Assembly: GCA_033002965.1 (NCBI GenBank)
Contig: JAURVB010014099.1
Coordinates: 24,134 to 88,133, forward strand
Direction: 5' to 3'
Source of the DNA: Piper betle
Taxonomy: Eukaryota > Streptophyta > Magnoliopsida > Piperales > Piperaceae
DNA: 64,000 nucleotides
Below the pieces are notes generated by a model. It had not been told where the DNA came from, did no database searches, and was given only the letters and a program-made list of their open reading frames with translations. Positions 25,597 to 37,850 of the stretch are shown here, in pieces (the stretch's first letter is position 1; each line of letters opens with the position of its first letter). The position numbers were made by a program, and so were the translations under genes.

Positions 25597-27607
25597 GAAA
25601 AATGAATAATTGACTTGGAGTCAAGTCATGCATGCATTGCCCGAAAAGCACGTCAATATGGATTGAAGACCATGACTTCAATATTCCAATGCATCTGGCC
25701 AGTTTATGGCATTATAAATGATCTCTAGTTGTGTATAGTTTTTGCATTATAATCTTTATGTTCTAGCTCTTTCATCTTCTTCTTCAAACTGCTCTCATCT
25801 TCTTCTTCAAGGTGCATGATCATCATGAACTAGCCTCATGAAGCTATCAAAGAAAAAGAAATCATGCAACTGATAACAAATTGGCCTAGATTCGTGGAAC
25901 GAATCTCTTCATTTTTGTCTTTGGGATTATAGTAGTTAAATCTCTTGTGGCAGAAATGAAGAGAATCGTTCCATGAATATTGGTGCAATTGCAACTCGTC
26001 GCACAACCGGCGGAATTTTCACTGCTAGCTGCTTCTCTCCATTTTATCCTCAGGAAGTACTCGATTTCTTTTAGATTTTTTTAAGACATTTTTATCTGAA
26101 AGTGTGAAGGCTCTTGTTTAATGAATCTTAATTTCACGATTTGAAAACAAAAAAATTGTTCTATTATTTTATTTTATAGTAAATAGTTCTTAATTATGCT
26201 GGAAAAAATATTTAGCTGCGCTCCTGATCAACTATTTAGCCAATTTGAACATCCGGGAAGGAGGTGACCCTCAAGAATGTGATTCGGGCAAAGAAGTTGC
26301 CACCCAAGAAGAATGCTCTAAGAATGACATTTTTCCTTCCGTTTTTTTTTACTTCCATCTTTTTGCTTGTATCTTTGAAATGATACAAATTTTATGTTTT
26401 TACAGGGAAAGATTAGTTTTGTATTTTTGACAATTTTTTTATTTTTTTCCACAACTGTTTTGTTGTACATGCATACACCAATATATAGACTAAATTATTG
26501 CAAATTCTTGCTGTAAATTTTGTTGCTACGAAATAAATGTACAAAAAAAGTAGTCTACTTTAGGAAAAAAAATGATCATTCCACAAATTCCACATTTTAT
26601 GTCCAAAGAGAAAACTAATTGCTCTACTATGTAAATGGTTAACATGTTCTCTTACAAAAAGCACTCGTGGACTTGGTGTCTAAACTAAGAGGCAAGCCTC
26701 TTGTTTCATCCAAGGGTAGTGATATCAATTAAGAAATTCACAAGTTGTGTAGTTCATGAATACTTTGATCAAGTATCATATAGAAATGAGTAAATAATTT
26801 GTTGGGTCCTCTAAAATCCAAAGTTTTGTCATTATTCTTCTCAAAGAAGAAAAGAAGAAGCACTTGGAGATACCCATCTTGATCAGCATCCATTGCTAGA
26901 TTAGTCTGCTGAAAGGTGAAAAGAGGAAGCACTTGAAGATATATATATATATGGTTTTAGTGTTTATGGTTGTGTTATAATGGTATGGTATTTGTAACTT
27001 AGGTATTTTTAAAATTTTATCATTTTATATAAACTCATACAACTTTATCGCCATTTTTTGCGTCATTTAAAACAAATATAAAATGTACACTTTGTCACTA
27101 TTTTTTAGGGCATACGTGTAGAGTAAATAAATAAATAAGTAGAATATTATCAACACTTCTATAAACAAAGAAGTCTAAGGAGTTGAGTTAAACATATAAC
27201 ATAAAAGAGTATCCTAAAATCATAATAATATTTTGTATCCGCTAAAATAATTTCATTTTAAGTCACAATTTTTAAATCACACAACTCGATAATCATGGAG
27301 GGCATCTAATTATTTTTAAAAGAATTAAAATGTTGGTCATTTGTAACAGAAAATATTAAAACGTAGTTATTTATGATATTTTCTCAAGAATTTATCTTGT
27401 TTATTCACGTGTTCTCGCGTCCTATATTAAAATTTTTGAATATAAGAAAATCTACTTAATAAGTAAATACTAATTTTATCAAAAAATTTGTTAATTTATA
27501 ATATTTTTTTATTGATTGAGTGATAGTAAAAAAAAAAATCCTCCACACTTCATGTTATAGCATAGGCTAACATCAGCACCCCTGGTGAGCACTAGTGGCT
27601 CAGTGGG
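25597..27607. other. Upstream region of the CEPR1-like gene
   Basis: AT-rich, with a microRNA-like foldback at 25876-25990 (listed separately). A segment at 27343-27400 (GAAAATATTAAAACGTAGTT and flanks) is also found at 62380-62430. No coding region is supported. Confidence 0.5.
25876..25990 (+). ncRNA. MicroRNA-precursor-like foldback, candidate only
   Basis: Arm 25890-25918 (ATTCGTGGAACGAATCTCTT...) is the near-perfect reverse complement of 25951-25978 (...AAGAGAATCGTTCCATGAAT), with about three mismatches in 28 bp and a 32-nt loop. Weaker pairing extends the stem outward by another dozen bases. Size, loop and scattered mismatches fit a plant microRNA precursor. I do not recognise a known mature sequence; a small MITE-like palindrome is the main alternative. 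Confidence 0.35.
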
Positions 27608-27615
27608 TATAAAAA
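27608..27615 (+). promoter_or_regulatory. CEPR1: TATA box of the CEPR1-like gene
   Basis: TATAAAAA lies 113 bp before the chosen start codon at 27721. Transcription would then begin near 27640, so the in-frame ATG at 27619 is upstream of the transcript; this decides the start at 27721, which also opens directly with a signal peptide. Confidence 0.6.
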
Positions 27616-27720
27616 CAAATGAATTTCTTTTTCCCTCCATTGCACCTCTTCTTCTTCTCTTCATACTTCTCAGTAGTAAGTAGTACACCTTCCCTTCTCC
27701 CCTTCCACAACAATTTCACC

Positions 27721-30700
27721 ATGCCTCCCCACCAGCACCTCCTCCTCCTCTTCTACCTCTCCCTTCTCACCTTCTCTTCCCAAACCAACTTCCCAAACCA
27801 GTCCCACTTCTTCACTCTCATGAAACAGTCCTTCAATGGCACCTCCCTCTCCAAGTGGGACTTGCCTCCTTCCATCCCCTACTGCAACTATCCCGGTGTC
27901 CTATGCGACGACGTCGGCGACATTTGGGCTCTCGACCTCACCGGATGGTCCCTCTCCGGTCGCCTACCCAATACCATCTGTACCCACCTCCCAAATCTCC
28001 ATGTTCTTAGGCTCAGCAGCAATTACATCAATGGGGGCTTCCCACAGGGGATCACCAATTGCACCAGCTTGGAGGAGCTCCTCCTCAGCTACTCGAACAT
28101 CACCGGAGAAGTCCCCGACTTGTGGCCGATGTCGGCCCTCAAAGTGCTGGACCTCTCCTACAACCACCTCTCCGGCAAGTTCCCCACTTCCTTCACCAAC
28201 CTCACCAACTTGGAGGTGATCAATTTCAATGAGAACGAGCACTTTGATCCATGGAAGATGCCAGAGGAGGTTGCCAAGCTCACCAAGCTCAAGAGGATGA
28301 TCCTTACCAGCTGTTCCATGTATGGATCAATCCCACCCACAATTGGGAACTTGACATCTCTTGTTGATTTTGAATTGAGCGGGAACTACCTCACTGGAAG
28401 AATCCCAATTGAGATTGGGAGGCTCACCAATTTGGCCCAATTGGAGCTCTACTACAACCAGCTCACCGGCCACTTGCCGGAGGAGCTCGGGAACTTGTCG
28501 ATGCTCACTGATACCGACATGTCCGTAAATGGTCTCACCGGAGACATACCGGAGAGCCTATGCCAGCTACTAAACCTCAGAGTCCTCCATCTCTACAACA
28601 ACAGCATAACAGGGGAGATCCCTCAAGTTCTTGGCAATTCAACCACATTAACTAGTCTGTCACTCTATGAGAACTCAATCACTGGTGCTCTACCTAGAAA
28701 TCTTGGGAAATTCTCTAAGCTTAGTCTGCTGGATGTGTCCGAGAATCAACTTTCGGGGGAGTTGCCGGACGGTATTTGCGAAGGTCAGTTGTTGGTCTAC
28801 TTTCTTGTTCTAGAAAATCGATTTTGGGGTCGATTACCGGAGAGCTATGGAAGATGTGTTACGCTTGTTAGATTCAGGGTTAGTAACAATCAGCTTAGTG
28901 GAACAATTCCTCAGGGGATAGTGGCCCTTCCCAGGGCTTCCATTATTGATCTTGCTCACAACGAATTTGAAGGTCCCATGCCGAAATCGATCGAAAATGC
29001 GAGGAATTTGTCGGAGTTTTTTGTGCAGAGGAATCGGATTTCGGGGCCAATTCCTTATGAGATTTCGAGAGCAAGTAAGTTGATGAAAATTGATCTTAGT
29101 TACAATATGTTCTCAGGGAAAATTCCATCTGCAATTGGTCAAGTGAGGAAGTTGAACATTTTGTTGCTTCAAGGCAATAGACTAAACTCCACAATTCCTG
29201 AATCTTTGGCTGATTTGAAGTCTTTGAATGTTCTTAACCTTTCAAACAATATTCTCACAGGGAGGATCCCAGAAGTTCTTTGTGAGCTTCTACCAAATTC
29301 ACTAGATTTCTCTAACAACCACCTATCAGGTCCAGTCCCTCTCCCCCTCATCAAAGAAGGACTAACAGATAGTTTTGTAGGAAATCCTCTACTCTGCATT
29401 CCAAGCCATGCAAATTCAATTGGACAAGGCCTTCCTCTTTGTGATCCTAGCAAAAATCCCAAGAGGGTCAGTCACATATGGTTGATTGGACTCTGCGGCG
29501 CATTCGCCGTAATTGGCCTTCTTCTCCTCCTCAAGAAATGCTTCACTAGAGGAAAACCAGTGGTTGGCAAAGAGGGGTTATCATCATGGTCATCCTCCTC
29601 CTCCTATGATGTTCAAAGCTTTCACAAGGTCTCCTTTGATCAGAGTGAAATTGTGGATGCAATGAATGACAAGAACTTGGTTGGCCATGGAGGGTCTGGC
29701 ACAGTCTACAAGGTTGAACTGAGCAATGGTGGAATAGTTGCAGTGAAGAAGCTTTGGACTAGGAAGAGCAAAGACTCTTCTCCAGACCAGTTCTTCCAGG
29801 ACAGAGAATTGGAGGCAGAGGTCCAGACATTGGGGAACATTAGGCACAAGAACATAGTCAAGCTTTATTGTTGCTTGACAAGTCCAGAATCAAACCTTCT
29901 AGTGTATGAGTACATGCCCAATGGGAACTTGTGGGATGCTCTTCATAGAGGGAAGTGTGTTCTTGATTGGCCTACTAGGCACAAAATTGCACTTGGAGTT
30001 GCACAAGGACTTGCTTATCTGCACCATGATCTGGTTCCCCCCATTATTCATAGGGACATCAAATCCACCAATATACTTCTCAACGCAGACTATCTTCCCA
30101 AAGTTGCAGACTTTGGAGTGGCCAAGGTATTTCAAGCGAGAGGAAAGGACTGCTATTCTACTGTGATTGCTGGAACTTATGGGTATTTAGCACCAGGTAA
30201 ATGTTCTATATATCCAGTTTGATCTGTGGTATGCTTCATGTTAATTTATCAGATTGGTTGATCGAGTAGGTTCATCTTCTAACCTCATTCATAAATGAAG
30301 TGCTGTTGTCATGACAATTTAGACTTATCAAATGAATTGTTGATCCTATTTTTTATTCTCATGGTGGCATGCTCCAGAGTATGCTTATACCGCGAAGGCG
30401 ACGACGAAGTGCGATGTGTACAGCTTCGGCGTGGTACTAATGGAATTGATAACAGGCAAGAAGCCGATAGAATCAGCAATTCGGCGAAAGCAAGAACATA
30501 ATTTTCTGGGTCTTGCAGAAAGTGGCAACCACAGGAGGTGCAAATGAAGTTCTAGACAAGAGACTAGGAGACAGTTTCAAAGATGACACGGTTCAAGCTC
30601 TTCAAATCGCAATCTGGTGCACCAGCGCCTCACCGGCGATTCGCCCCGCCATGAACGAGGTTGTGAAGCTCTTGATTGAAGCAGATCCTTGCAGATTTGA

Positions 30701-30764
30701 TCCCTGCAAGTTGGTCAAGAGGAGCAAGGATTCATCTCCCATTACCATCCCATCCTTGCTATGA
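27721..30764 (+). CDS. CEPR1: CEPR1-like leucine-rich-repeat receptor kinase, two exons, one frameshift
   Basis: Exons 27721-30196 and 30378-30764 (GT-AG, phase 1). Order: signal peptide ([13 protein letters not shown]), Trp- and Cys-containing N-cap ([19 protein letters not shown]), about twenty LRRs, transmembrane segment ([19 protein letters not shown]), then kinase with GHGGSGTVY loop, Lys in [15 protein letters not shown] and DFG. It is therefore an RD-type, apparently active kinase. Relatives (Arabidopsis CEPR1/XIP1) perceive CEP peptides, which signal nitrogen status from root to shoot, and act in vascular tissue. An extra base at about 30479 breaks the frame between GKKPIESA and [10 protein letters not shown], in kinase subdomain X. 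Without it the exons sum to 953 residues, close to the usual length. The frame resumes as [20 protein letters not shown] to the stop, so the break is recent or an assembly error. Confidence 0.92.
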
Positions 30765-33700
30765 TCAAATAGAACATTGTTCCCAACAGAAGCTTAGCTT
30801 GTCACACTATGTGTAGCACTAGAATACTCACCCAAGCATGTCAAGAAATGTTATAGTACTTTTCTATCTCCTTTTCTATGCTTTGTGCTTCTACGTTTTT
30901 GAAAAGTAGTTAAAAGATGGTAGCTCTTTTCTTGCCTACAACTCTTTCTTTCTCTTTCTACTTTGATTGGATTTGATGGAATTTGGGTGCAACTGCTTTA
31001 TACTAACGCATAGCATCTAAGTTCCTTGCTTTTGCGTAATCTCTATTCCTTCAATTTTTTTCTTCTCCTTTTGTATGATGAAATGGCTATATGGGTTTGG
31101 AAGCTTGCGATTTGCAGATGGGTATCTTTCTTTACAAAGTGGGTTCTTGCACATTAAAGTTTGGTCGGATTTTACAAGGACACAGTTTAGAGAGCATGAA
31201 TTTTTGAATCTCTTTGGTTGGTCTTGTCATACCTTTGTTTTTTTTACAACCTGATCCAGATTGACATTATTGGGTCGTGTGATGCCACTTGCCACACCGA
31301 GCAGTTTCTGAAAAGTGCGTGCAACACTTATGGCATGAACCCACAAGTCGGCTTAGCAATTCCCAGGGGTGTATGAGTTAGCCCCGGTGATATTAAAAAA
31401 ATAATTTTAAAATTTTATTATGAGAAAGTTTTACAAAATTTGCAGTGAAAATAAGAAATTTCACACATAAGTAATAAGGCAAGCAAAAGACCACACACAG
31501 ACAATTGACTTAAAGAGCCGCAAGCAGGCGATAAGCAAAAGGCTACTTGCAAGCGATAAGCAAAAAGCTGCTTGCAGGCAACAAATGAAAAGCCGCATGC
31601 AAGTACAGTAAGAACGAAAAATGCTATATGCAAGTATCAACATGACTCTAACAATGATCATCGTCAAGTGAAGTCGATGCTAACGCTTGACAGTAATCAC
31701 TAGTACATGTTGCTAAGATACGAAGGGGTTAAAATGGGTGTCTAACCCCATATCAAAGGACATTTATGATACCTACTAAAAGTGGCAACCAGAGTGGCTC
31801 TACCGACAACCCAAAGAAAGTTATCCGAGTACATGATATTCTCAATCATCGACTATTAATCGGCCATTCTTAACTTGGTCTGATAATATATAATATCTTG
31901 AATTAATGATGATTGGTGAACGATATTGTTGTCACATAGTAAAAAAGTAAAAAATGTGAGGAACCCTAGTTTTTTTCCGCGGTGATAAAATCATTATTAT
32001 TATTAAGTTAAAAATGGTAGGAAATGAGGAAGTGAATGAGAGAATTTCATTTACTAGCCCTTCATAGTGTGCCATGATCTCCACTAACGGGACTTTTGAA
32101 AGCTTGTTATTATTGTTAAAAAAGAATGGCATAATTAGGTTAGGTCATGATTAATCTTTGCATTAATTTGGATAATGGTTATAGCTTCTAGGGTTAGTGG
32201 ACTAGGATTTGTCCCTGTTGAGCCCATTTTGGCTGATACATAAGGTGGGGCCTCCTTCAAAACCCTAATTGTTTAAGTGTTAATTAAACTGTCATGGTTT
32301 TAAGGGCATATTGAGGTACCAAGTGCCAAACAATTACACAAGGCAACTAATTAACTGGCCATATTGTGGAAATTACAGTGGAGAAAACATTGGGTTGGCT
32401 TGTAACATGGGCTTTCTTTTATGAACTTCAGCATTGGTTCATGGACCTAGCATTTCTATTCTTCTTAAAAACATACTCATAATATTGGAGTTTTATTGTG
32501 GTCTATGAGAAACATTGTTCAAGGGTTCTCTAATTATGCACTAACTCGACTCAATTAGGGTTTAAAATATGCTGAATAATCATAATTTTAAATACCGAAC
32601 CGAACCTAGAGAACCGACCGGTCCGACCCGTATACTCGGATATTTACTGGCAGTTGTGTCTAGTTTGAAACAAACAGGTTGCAACATACCCGGTAAATTA
32701 AAATGCCTCCGGTTTTTATGAAACAAAGAGGTCGGAGAAATGATAACAGACCAGAATATAAACTTTGAAGAAGGATACACAGTGACCACTACTAGCGGTT
32801 CAGTATGAAGTGGATGATGCACTGAATTCCCAAATACTTGAGGATCCAATTTGTATGAAAAACTGCCTACCAAACAAGCTTCCATCTTCCTCTACCAACA
32901 ATAATTCACATAGTATCATTATTTGTATATCTAACTTCTCATACTTTACATTTATTTTGATTTAGTTGCATTAATAACTTGTTATGTTTGTAGCAAAAAG
33001 TACACCCCCTTGCAATAGTACATGTTTGAAGAGGATGGCAATTAAATTATGGCCAAGTTACGAGTCGGGTCGAGTTGAAATTGGCTAGAACAGTCATGAA
33101 ACATTAGGTTTGATAGGAATATTAATTTTTTTCTCATCACTATCGTTGTTACTGGTGCAAAGATTACTACATTATATGCTGGGGAGATCACCCAAATTGG
33201 CCTTCTTTATTTTCTCTTCTAAAATTATCAAATGCAAGTTATTGAAATAATGAAAATTCTTTAGTCACGAAACGACCCGTAACTACTAGCGTGTCTGTAA
33301 CTTACTCAGGATTGAGGTGATTATGACCAAAGCCAACCAAAAACCCTTGAACAAATTACATGATTAGAACATATTTACGGTGTGTTTTTTTCTACATTAT
33401 AATTTTAAGTTTCTATATATTATGATATTTTTTTACCTTGTATTTATATTTTTTTGTTAGCTATGTAGATATATCAAATATTTAAGTAAATAGCACCAAA
33501 CCAAATTAGATTGACAAACATATCAGAGATACCATGCATTAAGACATATTAGCTGCCAATATTAATTATATATGTATTTTTTTAATATTTTATTCTTGCA
33601 TAAAAGACCAAATTCAAGATCAAAATAAAACATTTGTGCCCCTATACTCTGATGTCCAGATCATTGTCATTGTTAATATGTGTGTTTGTATTAATGATAT

Positions 33701-33880
33701 GTAACTCATTGTCACACTTAGAATACTAAAGAAATCTCGGAATATTAACAAAGGTGGTTGCTAGTTGTTCCATGAAAATTGAAGGGTCTCAAAGCTTCTC
33801 TATAAATTGAGCTTCATTTGCCTCATTCTTAAAATGAAGACAAACAGAATAAAAGACAAGAAAAAGAGAGATAGAGAGAG
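30765..33880. other. Intergenic downstream of the CEPR1-like gene
   Basis: The first few hundred bases are presumably 3' untranslated region. Around 31520-31605 a phrase of about 25 bp with CGATAAGCAAAAGGCT and CTTGCAAG recurs roughly three times. The remainder is AT-rich, with no gene or terminal repeat recognised. Confidence 0.5.
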
Positions 33881-34328
33881 ATATAGTGATAAAAGAAGAG
33901 GGAAAAATATTCACGAGTTTATCTTATATGGAGTATTGAGAGAGTGAAATCCTGTTGTAAGGGTGTGTGAGTGATCTTCTTGTACGTCCTTGTGTGAGTG
34001 ATCTTCTTGTACATCTCTTTTATATTTTTTATGACTGTAATCTTTGGTTGTAATCTTTGGTTGAAGTAATGAATTGTTTGTGAGTGATCTTCTTGTACGT
34101 CTCTTGATTGAATGATCTTCTGGTCATCTCTTTACATTTTATGACTATAATCTTTGATTATAATCTTTGGTTGAGTAATGAATTGTTCGTTATTGCCCAT
34201 GTATTTTTGACTTCGTTGATGGAAGGTTACCACTTTTGTGGTTTTATTTTATCTCATTTCTTACGTCTTATTTTCCTATTATTTTTGTTCGCTATAATTT
34301 ATCTCTAATTTTGGGGATTTTTCTCAAC
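33840..34328 (+). other. LTR-like or leader-like sequence with repeated GTGATCTTCTTGTAC
   Basis: The phrase GTGAGTGATCTTCTTGTAC occurs three times (about 33968, 33993 and 34080), each followed by GTAATCTTTGGTTG-type words, and the stretch closes with TTTTTCTCAACA. Such words and a TCAACA end are common in copia-type LTRs, but no TGTTGA start, partner LTR or primer-binding site was found. It might be a decayed solo LTR. Confidence 0.3.
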
Positions 34329-35938
34329 AGTTGATGACAAATATGTATGCTCTAATTATCAAAGAGCTCAGAAATCTTCCAGCAAAAATATTAAATTGGT
34401 CAATTTTTTTGTTTGGCAAACCAGGAGCTTTAAAAAAAAAAGCTCATAATATATAATTGAAACTAATAAATACAATACAGCTGCATCGTATATATTCATG
34501 GAAAATGGTTGAGCTTGAAGCCCCATTGTAATGTTTCTTCTCATATTGTTTGTCTGTAATTGAAAACTATCCGAACCTTCGTCGGATTGGGCAGAATAGA
34601 AGCTGGGTCATGACTGTCATGGAAGCCTGCTTCATGCTACACCTCTTATATGATCTCATGCAATGAAGGGCTTCATGCTACACCTCTTATATGATCTCAT
34701 GCAATGAAGGGAAAACAAAGAACAATTATAGAGCACAGTTTTAAAATATCAATCGTACCGATTGTCATTAGAAGTATCAGCTGTTGACACTCATTTTTTC
34801 TTTAAATTACACTGGCCAGATTTAAGTGAATGCCGGATATAGTTTGTTCAACCGGGTACCATCGGGTTCAACCAAACTTTTAAATCATATAAAAATAAAA
34901 TATTTTTCTAGATTTTAAAAATATTTTTTATGATTTAAAATATTGTTGTTTTCAATGAAAAACTAAGTTTTGTGAAAATATCAAATTAACAAAATGGGTA
35001 TGAGTTGATCAAAATGTTAAAATGGTATAAATTATTTCAGGTTGAAACATGGCACAAGGTATTGTCGGGTCGAACCGGCCAATATAATACTTTATCTTTT
35101 CATGACAATATACATAAAGTACTGAATTATTATACAAATATATAGATAATTAACAAGTCAATGGAACTTAACAACTTCACTAAATAGCTTCAAGTTCTCA
35201 GTTTCCCCATAATGATGCCAATATTAGGTGCTCATCTAAGTGTTGGAGTTCATTTGTAACAAATACAAATACATAATAATGGAATTAGGATGTATGACAC
35301 TTAATTTAATTGAGACATCTGGGGCAATGGGCCAAGGACATTGCTATGTGCCAATTTTCTGGTAAACATCGGACCACAGCTCATTGAGTAGTTCATGGGC
35401 AAAATCAAAGTAAGGAGAATGGACACAGATTTCGGATGGCCCCTTGTTTAATTTTGTTATATTTTCCAATTAGGCAATTTATCCCCATTCTTAGACAAGT
35501 GAAAATTTTGACATTTAAACAAAAAAGAATACTAGAGCACAATAATTTTTTTTAATATATACAATATTGGGTTATTATAAATGTAACACCATGATTCAAC
35601 TCACAGTATAAATCGAATCAAAGTTTTAAATTGTGAATCACTAATCTTGCTCAACTTAAATGCCCACAGAACAAATCTAATTCTTCATAGGTATCAAAAG
35701 ACAAAAGGTTCAAAAGAATAGCTGCAAAAATATAAACTATCTCACAAAAAATTTAGAGACACATAAGACTAGATTTATGTAAACAAGATATCCTAAATGA
35801 ATCTAAATTATAGAGAAGGCTTTAAATCCTTAAAGAGGAACATAAAATTTGATCATGTTTCAACACTCTCGTTAAAAAAAAATTCAAGAATTTAAAAATA
35901 CAAGCTAGAGAGAGGATCAAAGAGAGAGAAAGTGGTGG

Positions 35939-35940
<2 letters not shown>
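34329..35940. other. AT-rich intergenic DNA with a 41-bp tandem duplication
   Basis: No gene recognised. Positions 34629-34669 and 34670-34710 are two identical-looking copies of a 41-bp unit beginning GCTTCATGCTACACCTCTTA. Confidence 0.55.

Positions 35941-36001
<61 letters not shown>
35941..36001. repeat. (TA)n tract, 61 bp
   Basis: Longest pure TA run in the window, directly left of the element that starts at 36002. Confidence 0.95.
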
Positions 36002-36003
<2 letters not shown>

Positions 36004-36129
36004 AAAAGTTTTCCTGAGAGCTCTAATCTAGGTTGTCTTTATGATTGGATGACCTTCGTTTGATGAAAAAAAACAATAACAAAACCCTTCACCCCCTTTT
36101 TTGCCTTCAGCTAAGTCTTGGTCATTGTC

Positions 36130-36603
36130 TGTGAGATCCCCCAACTTAGTTTCACATCTAATACCTACTGGGATAAGATTTTACTTATAAGTAGGAATGG
36201 ACTATAAATATTTAACTTAGTTCACCACGGTTGAAGAGATGACTTAGCCCATTATGTTGTACTTTGGGCCAGGTCGTTACAAATGGTATCAGAGCAACCT
36301 AGTTCCGTATTAGATGGTGGGCTAGACTACAGACGTTGGCTAAGGCTACCAATCACGGGGCTAGACTACAGACGTTGGCTAAGGCCACCAGTCACGGGCA
36401 TATGTGCTGGGGCTAGCAACGAAGGCTGTGTGTAGGAATTTTGAGGATAAAATTTTCTAAACTTAGTCCAACATCTAATACCTACTGGGATGAGATCCTG
36501 TTTGTAAGTGAGAATAGACTATAGATAAGATATTTAACTTGGTTCACCACAGTTGAAAAGGTGACTTAGCCCATTACATTATACTTTAGACTGGGTCGTT
36601 ATA
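36130..36603 (+). mobile_element. Complete TRIM (terminal-repeat retrotransposon in miniature)
   Basis: Two direct LTRs, 36130-36281 (TGTGAGATCC...GTCGTTACA) and about 36442-36603 (TGAGGATAAA...GTCGTTATA), flank an internal region of about 160 bp with no coding capacity. Directly after the first LTR comes AA then TGGTATCAGAGC (36284-36295), the standard primer-binding site for initiator-methionine tRNA. The flanks TTGTC and TTGCC could be a decayed 5-bp target duplication. Within the internal part a 41-bp unit with GCTAGACTACAGACGTTGGC is tandemly doubled. It depends on other retrotransposons for movement. Confidence 0.82.
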
Positions 36604-36729
36604 TTGCCGACCAATAAGGCTTTGGCAACCAGGCCATCGTTGACGTCGGCCATTACGTTATACTTTAGGCTGGGTCGTTATATTGCCGACCAACAAGGCT
36701 TAGGCAACCAGGCCATCGTTGACGTCGGT
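36572..36729 (+). repeat. 79-bp tandem duplication spanning the TRIM 3' end and its flank
   Basis: CATTACATTATAC at about 36572 recurs as CATTACGTTATAC at about 36651, and both copies continue through GGGTCGTTATATTGCCGACC to CATCGTTGACGTCGG. The unit joins LTR tail to flanking DNA, so the duplication happened after insertion. Confidence 0.8.
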
Positions 36730-36837
36730 GGCGGCCAATTTTAAAGTATAGCCAGATTTAGCCAGGGGTCGGTTAGGTCCAACCGCCACTAGCGGGACCT
36801 AGTCTTCAGCCACAACAAAAAAAATTTTAAAAGGTGA

Positions 36838-37083
36838 TGGCTGGACTTAGTCGTCCCTCGATTAGATTTGGCTGGGGGATGGCTAGGTCCTTCCCGTAGC
36901 GGCCAGATTCGACCTCGGCAGAAACTTTTTAAAAGGCGTTGCCAGATCTTGCCAAGGTGATGGCTGGACTCGGTCGTCCCTCAATTAGATTTGGCTGGGG
37001 GATGGCTAGGTCCATCCCGTAGCGGCCAGATCTGACCTCGGTAGAAACTTTTTTAAAAGGTGTTGCCAGATCTTGCCACCGAC
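36838..37083 (+). repeat. 123-bp tandem duplication
   Basis: TGGCTGGACTTAGTCG at 36838 and TGGCTGGACTCGGTCG at 36961 start two similar copies, each with GATTTGGCTGGGGGATGGCT and ending near GTTGCCAGATCTTGCC. Confidence 0.75.
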
Positions 37084-37331
37084 AGCCAGGTCTAGCTGCC
37101 ACTGGCCAAACCTAGCCGTCCATCCCCCCACCCACTCCCAACCAAATTTGGTCGAGGGACAACCAGGTCCATCCCGCGGTGGCAGGACCTGGTCGGCGGC
37201 GACCAAGTCCATCCCACAGCAGCCGGACCAAGCCGACATCGACCAAATTCAGGCACAGCAAAGACATTTTTTTATTACATAGCCACCATTGGGTAAACTT
37301 GGCCGTCCCCTGACCAAACCTGGCCTCATTG

Positions 37332-37630
37332 CCGATAAGAACCTATCCCCATAGCTAACATAATATAACCCAATTGTGACATTGTCGAATAGGCCAAACT
37401 TCTCTTAATGTCTCTTTGCGCAAGAGCTAAAGTAGCTCCTAATAATACTGTGATTATGCCTATCAAAGAAATAAAATACATTATGTATGGTAAGTCGATA
37501 AAAAGAGGAAAAAGTCGAGCAACAAGAAAAATTCCTGCTGCGACCATAGTCGCAGCATGTATAAGAGCGGAGATAGGCGTAGGACCTTCCATTGCATCAG
37601 GCAACCATACATGAAGAGGGAATTGTGCTC
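37332..37630 (-). pseudogene. ndhF: Nuclear copy of a plastid ndhF fragment (NUPT)
   Basis: The minus-strand frame encodes about 100 residues of plastid NADH dehydrogenase subunit 5, from [18 protein letters not shown] through [20 protein letters not shown] and [15 protein letters not shown] to [18 protein letters not shown]. The match begins and ends inside the gene: left of 37332 and right of 37630 the sequence changes at once to the local GGCC-rich repeat. The frame is still open, which suggests a fairly recent transfer. There is no start codon or promoter context, so it is not a gene here. Confidence 0.9.
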
Positions 37631-37850
37631 ATAAGGCCACATAACCAAATCTATGGCCGCGCAAGTAGATCCAGCTTGGCAAGCCTAGTCGGATTTGGCC
37701 AGTGGGCAGCCAGACTAGGCCTCCCTCAATCGGATTTAGTCGGAGTGACCACAGTGGGCATTGTTAAGGGAGGAGGGGGTTTAGGGATTTTTTTATAAAA
37801 AAAGAATAGATCTGTGGGACGACCCAAATCATACACAAAACCTTCTACTC

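Larger units (their letters stand above)
36002..37850. mobile_element. Possible TIR element related to 21587-25573, with nested TRIM and plastid DNA
   Basis: The left end (TCTAGGTTGTCTTTATGATT then GGATGACC) resembles the terminal block at 25497-25535. Near the right, AATAGATCTGTGGGACG and a T run before it resemble the same block reversed. Between them are many GGCCAGATCTGGCC-like words shared with the 21.6-25.6 kb element, a complete TRIM, a 79-bp and a 123-bp tandem duplication and an ndhF fragment. The right boundary is not sharp and no transposase is seen, so the assignment is tentative. Confidence 0.35.

Noticed and set aside
27619..27720. Upstream in-frame ATG as start of the CEPR1-like protein
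   Set aside because: It lies only 4 bp after the TATA box, so it is upstream of any likely transcription start; the ATG at 27721 gives a direct signal peptide.
33840..34328. Complete LTR retrotransposon
   Set aside because: Only LTR-like words and a TCAACA end were found; no second LTR, primer-binding site or gag/pol frame.
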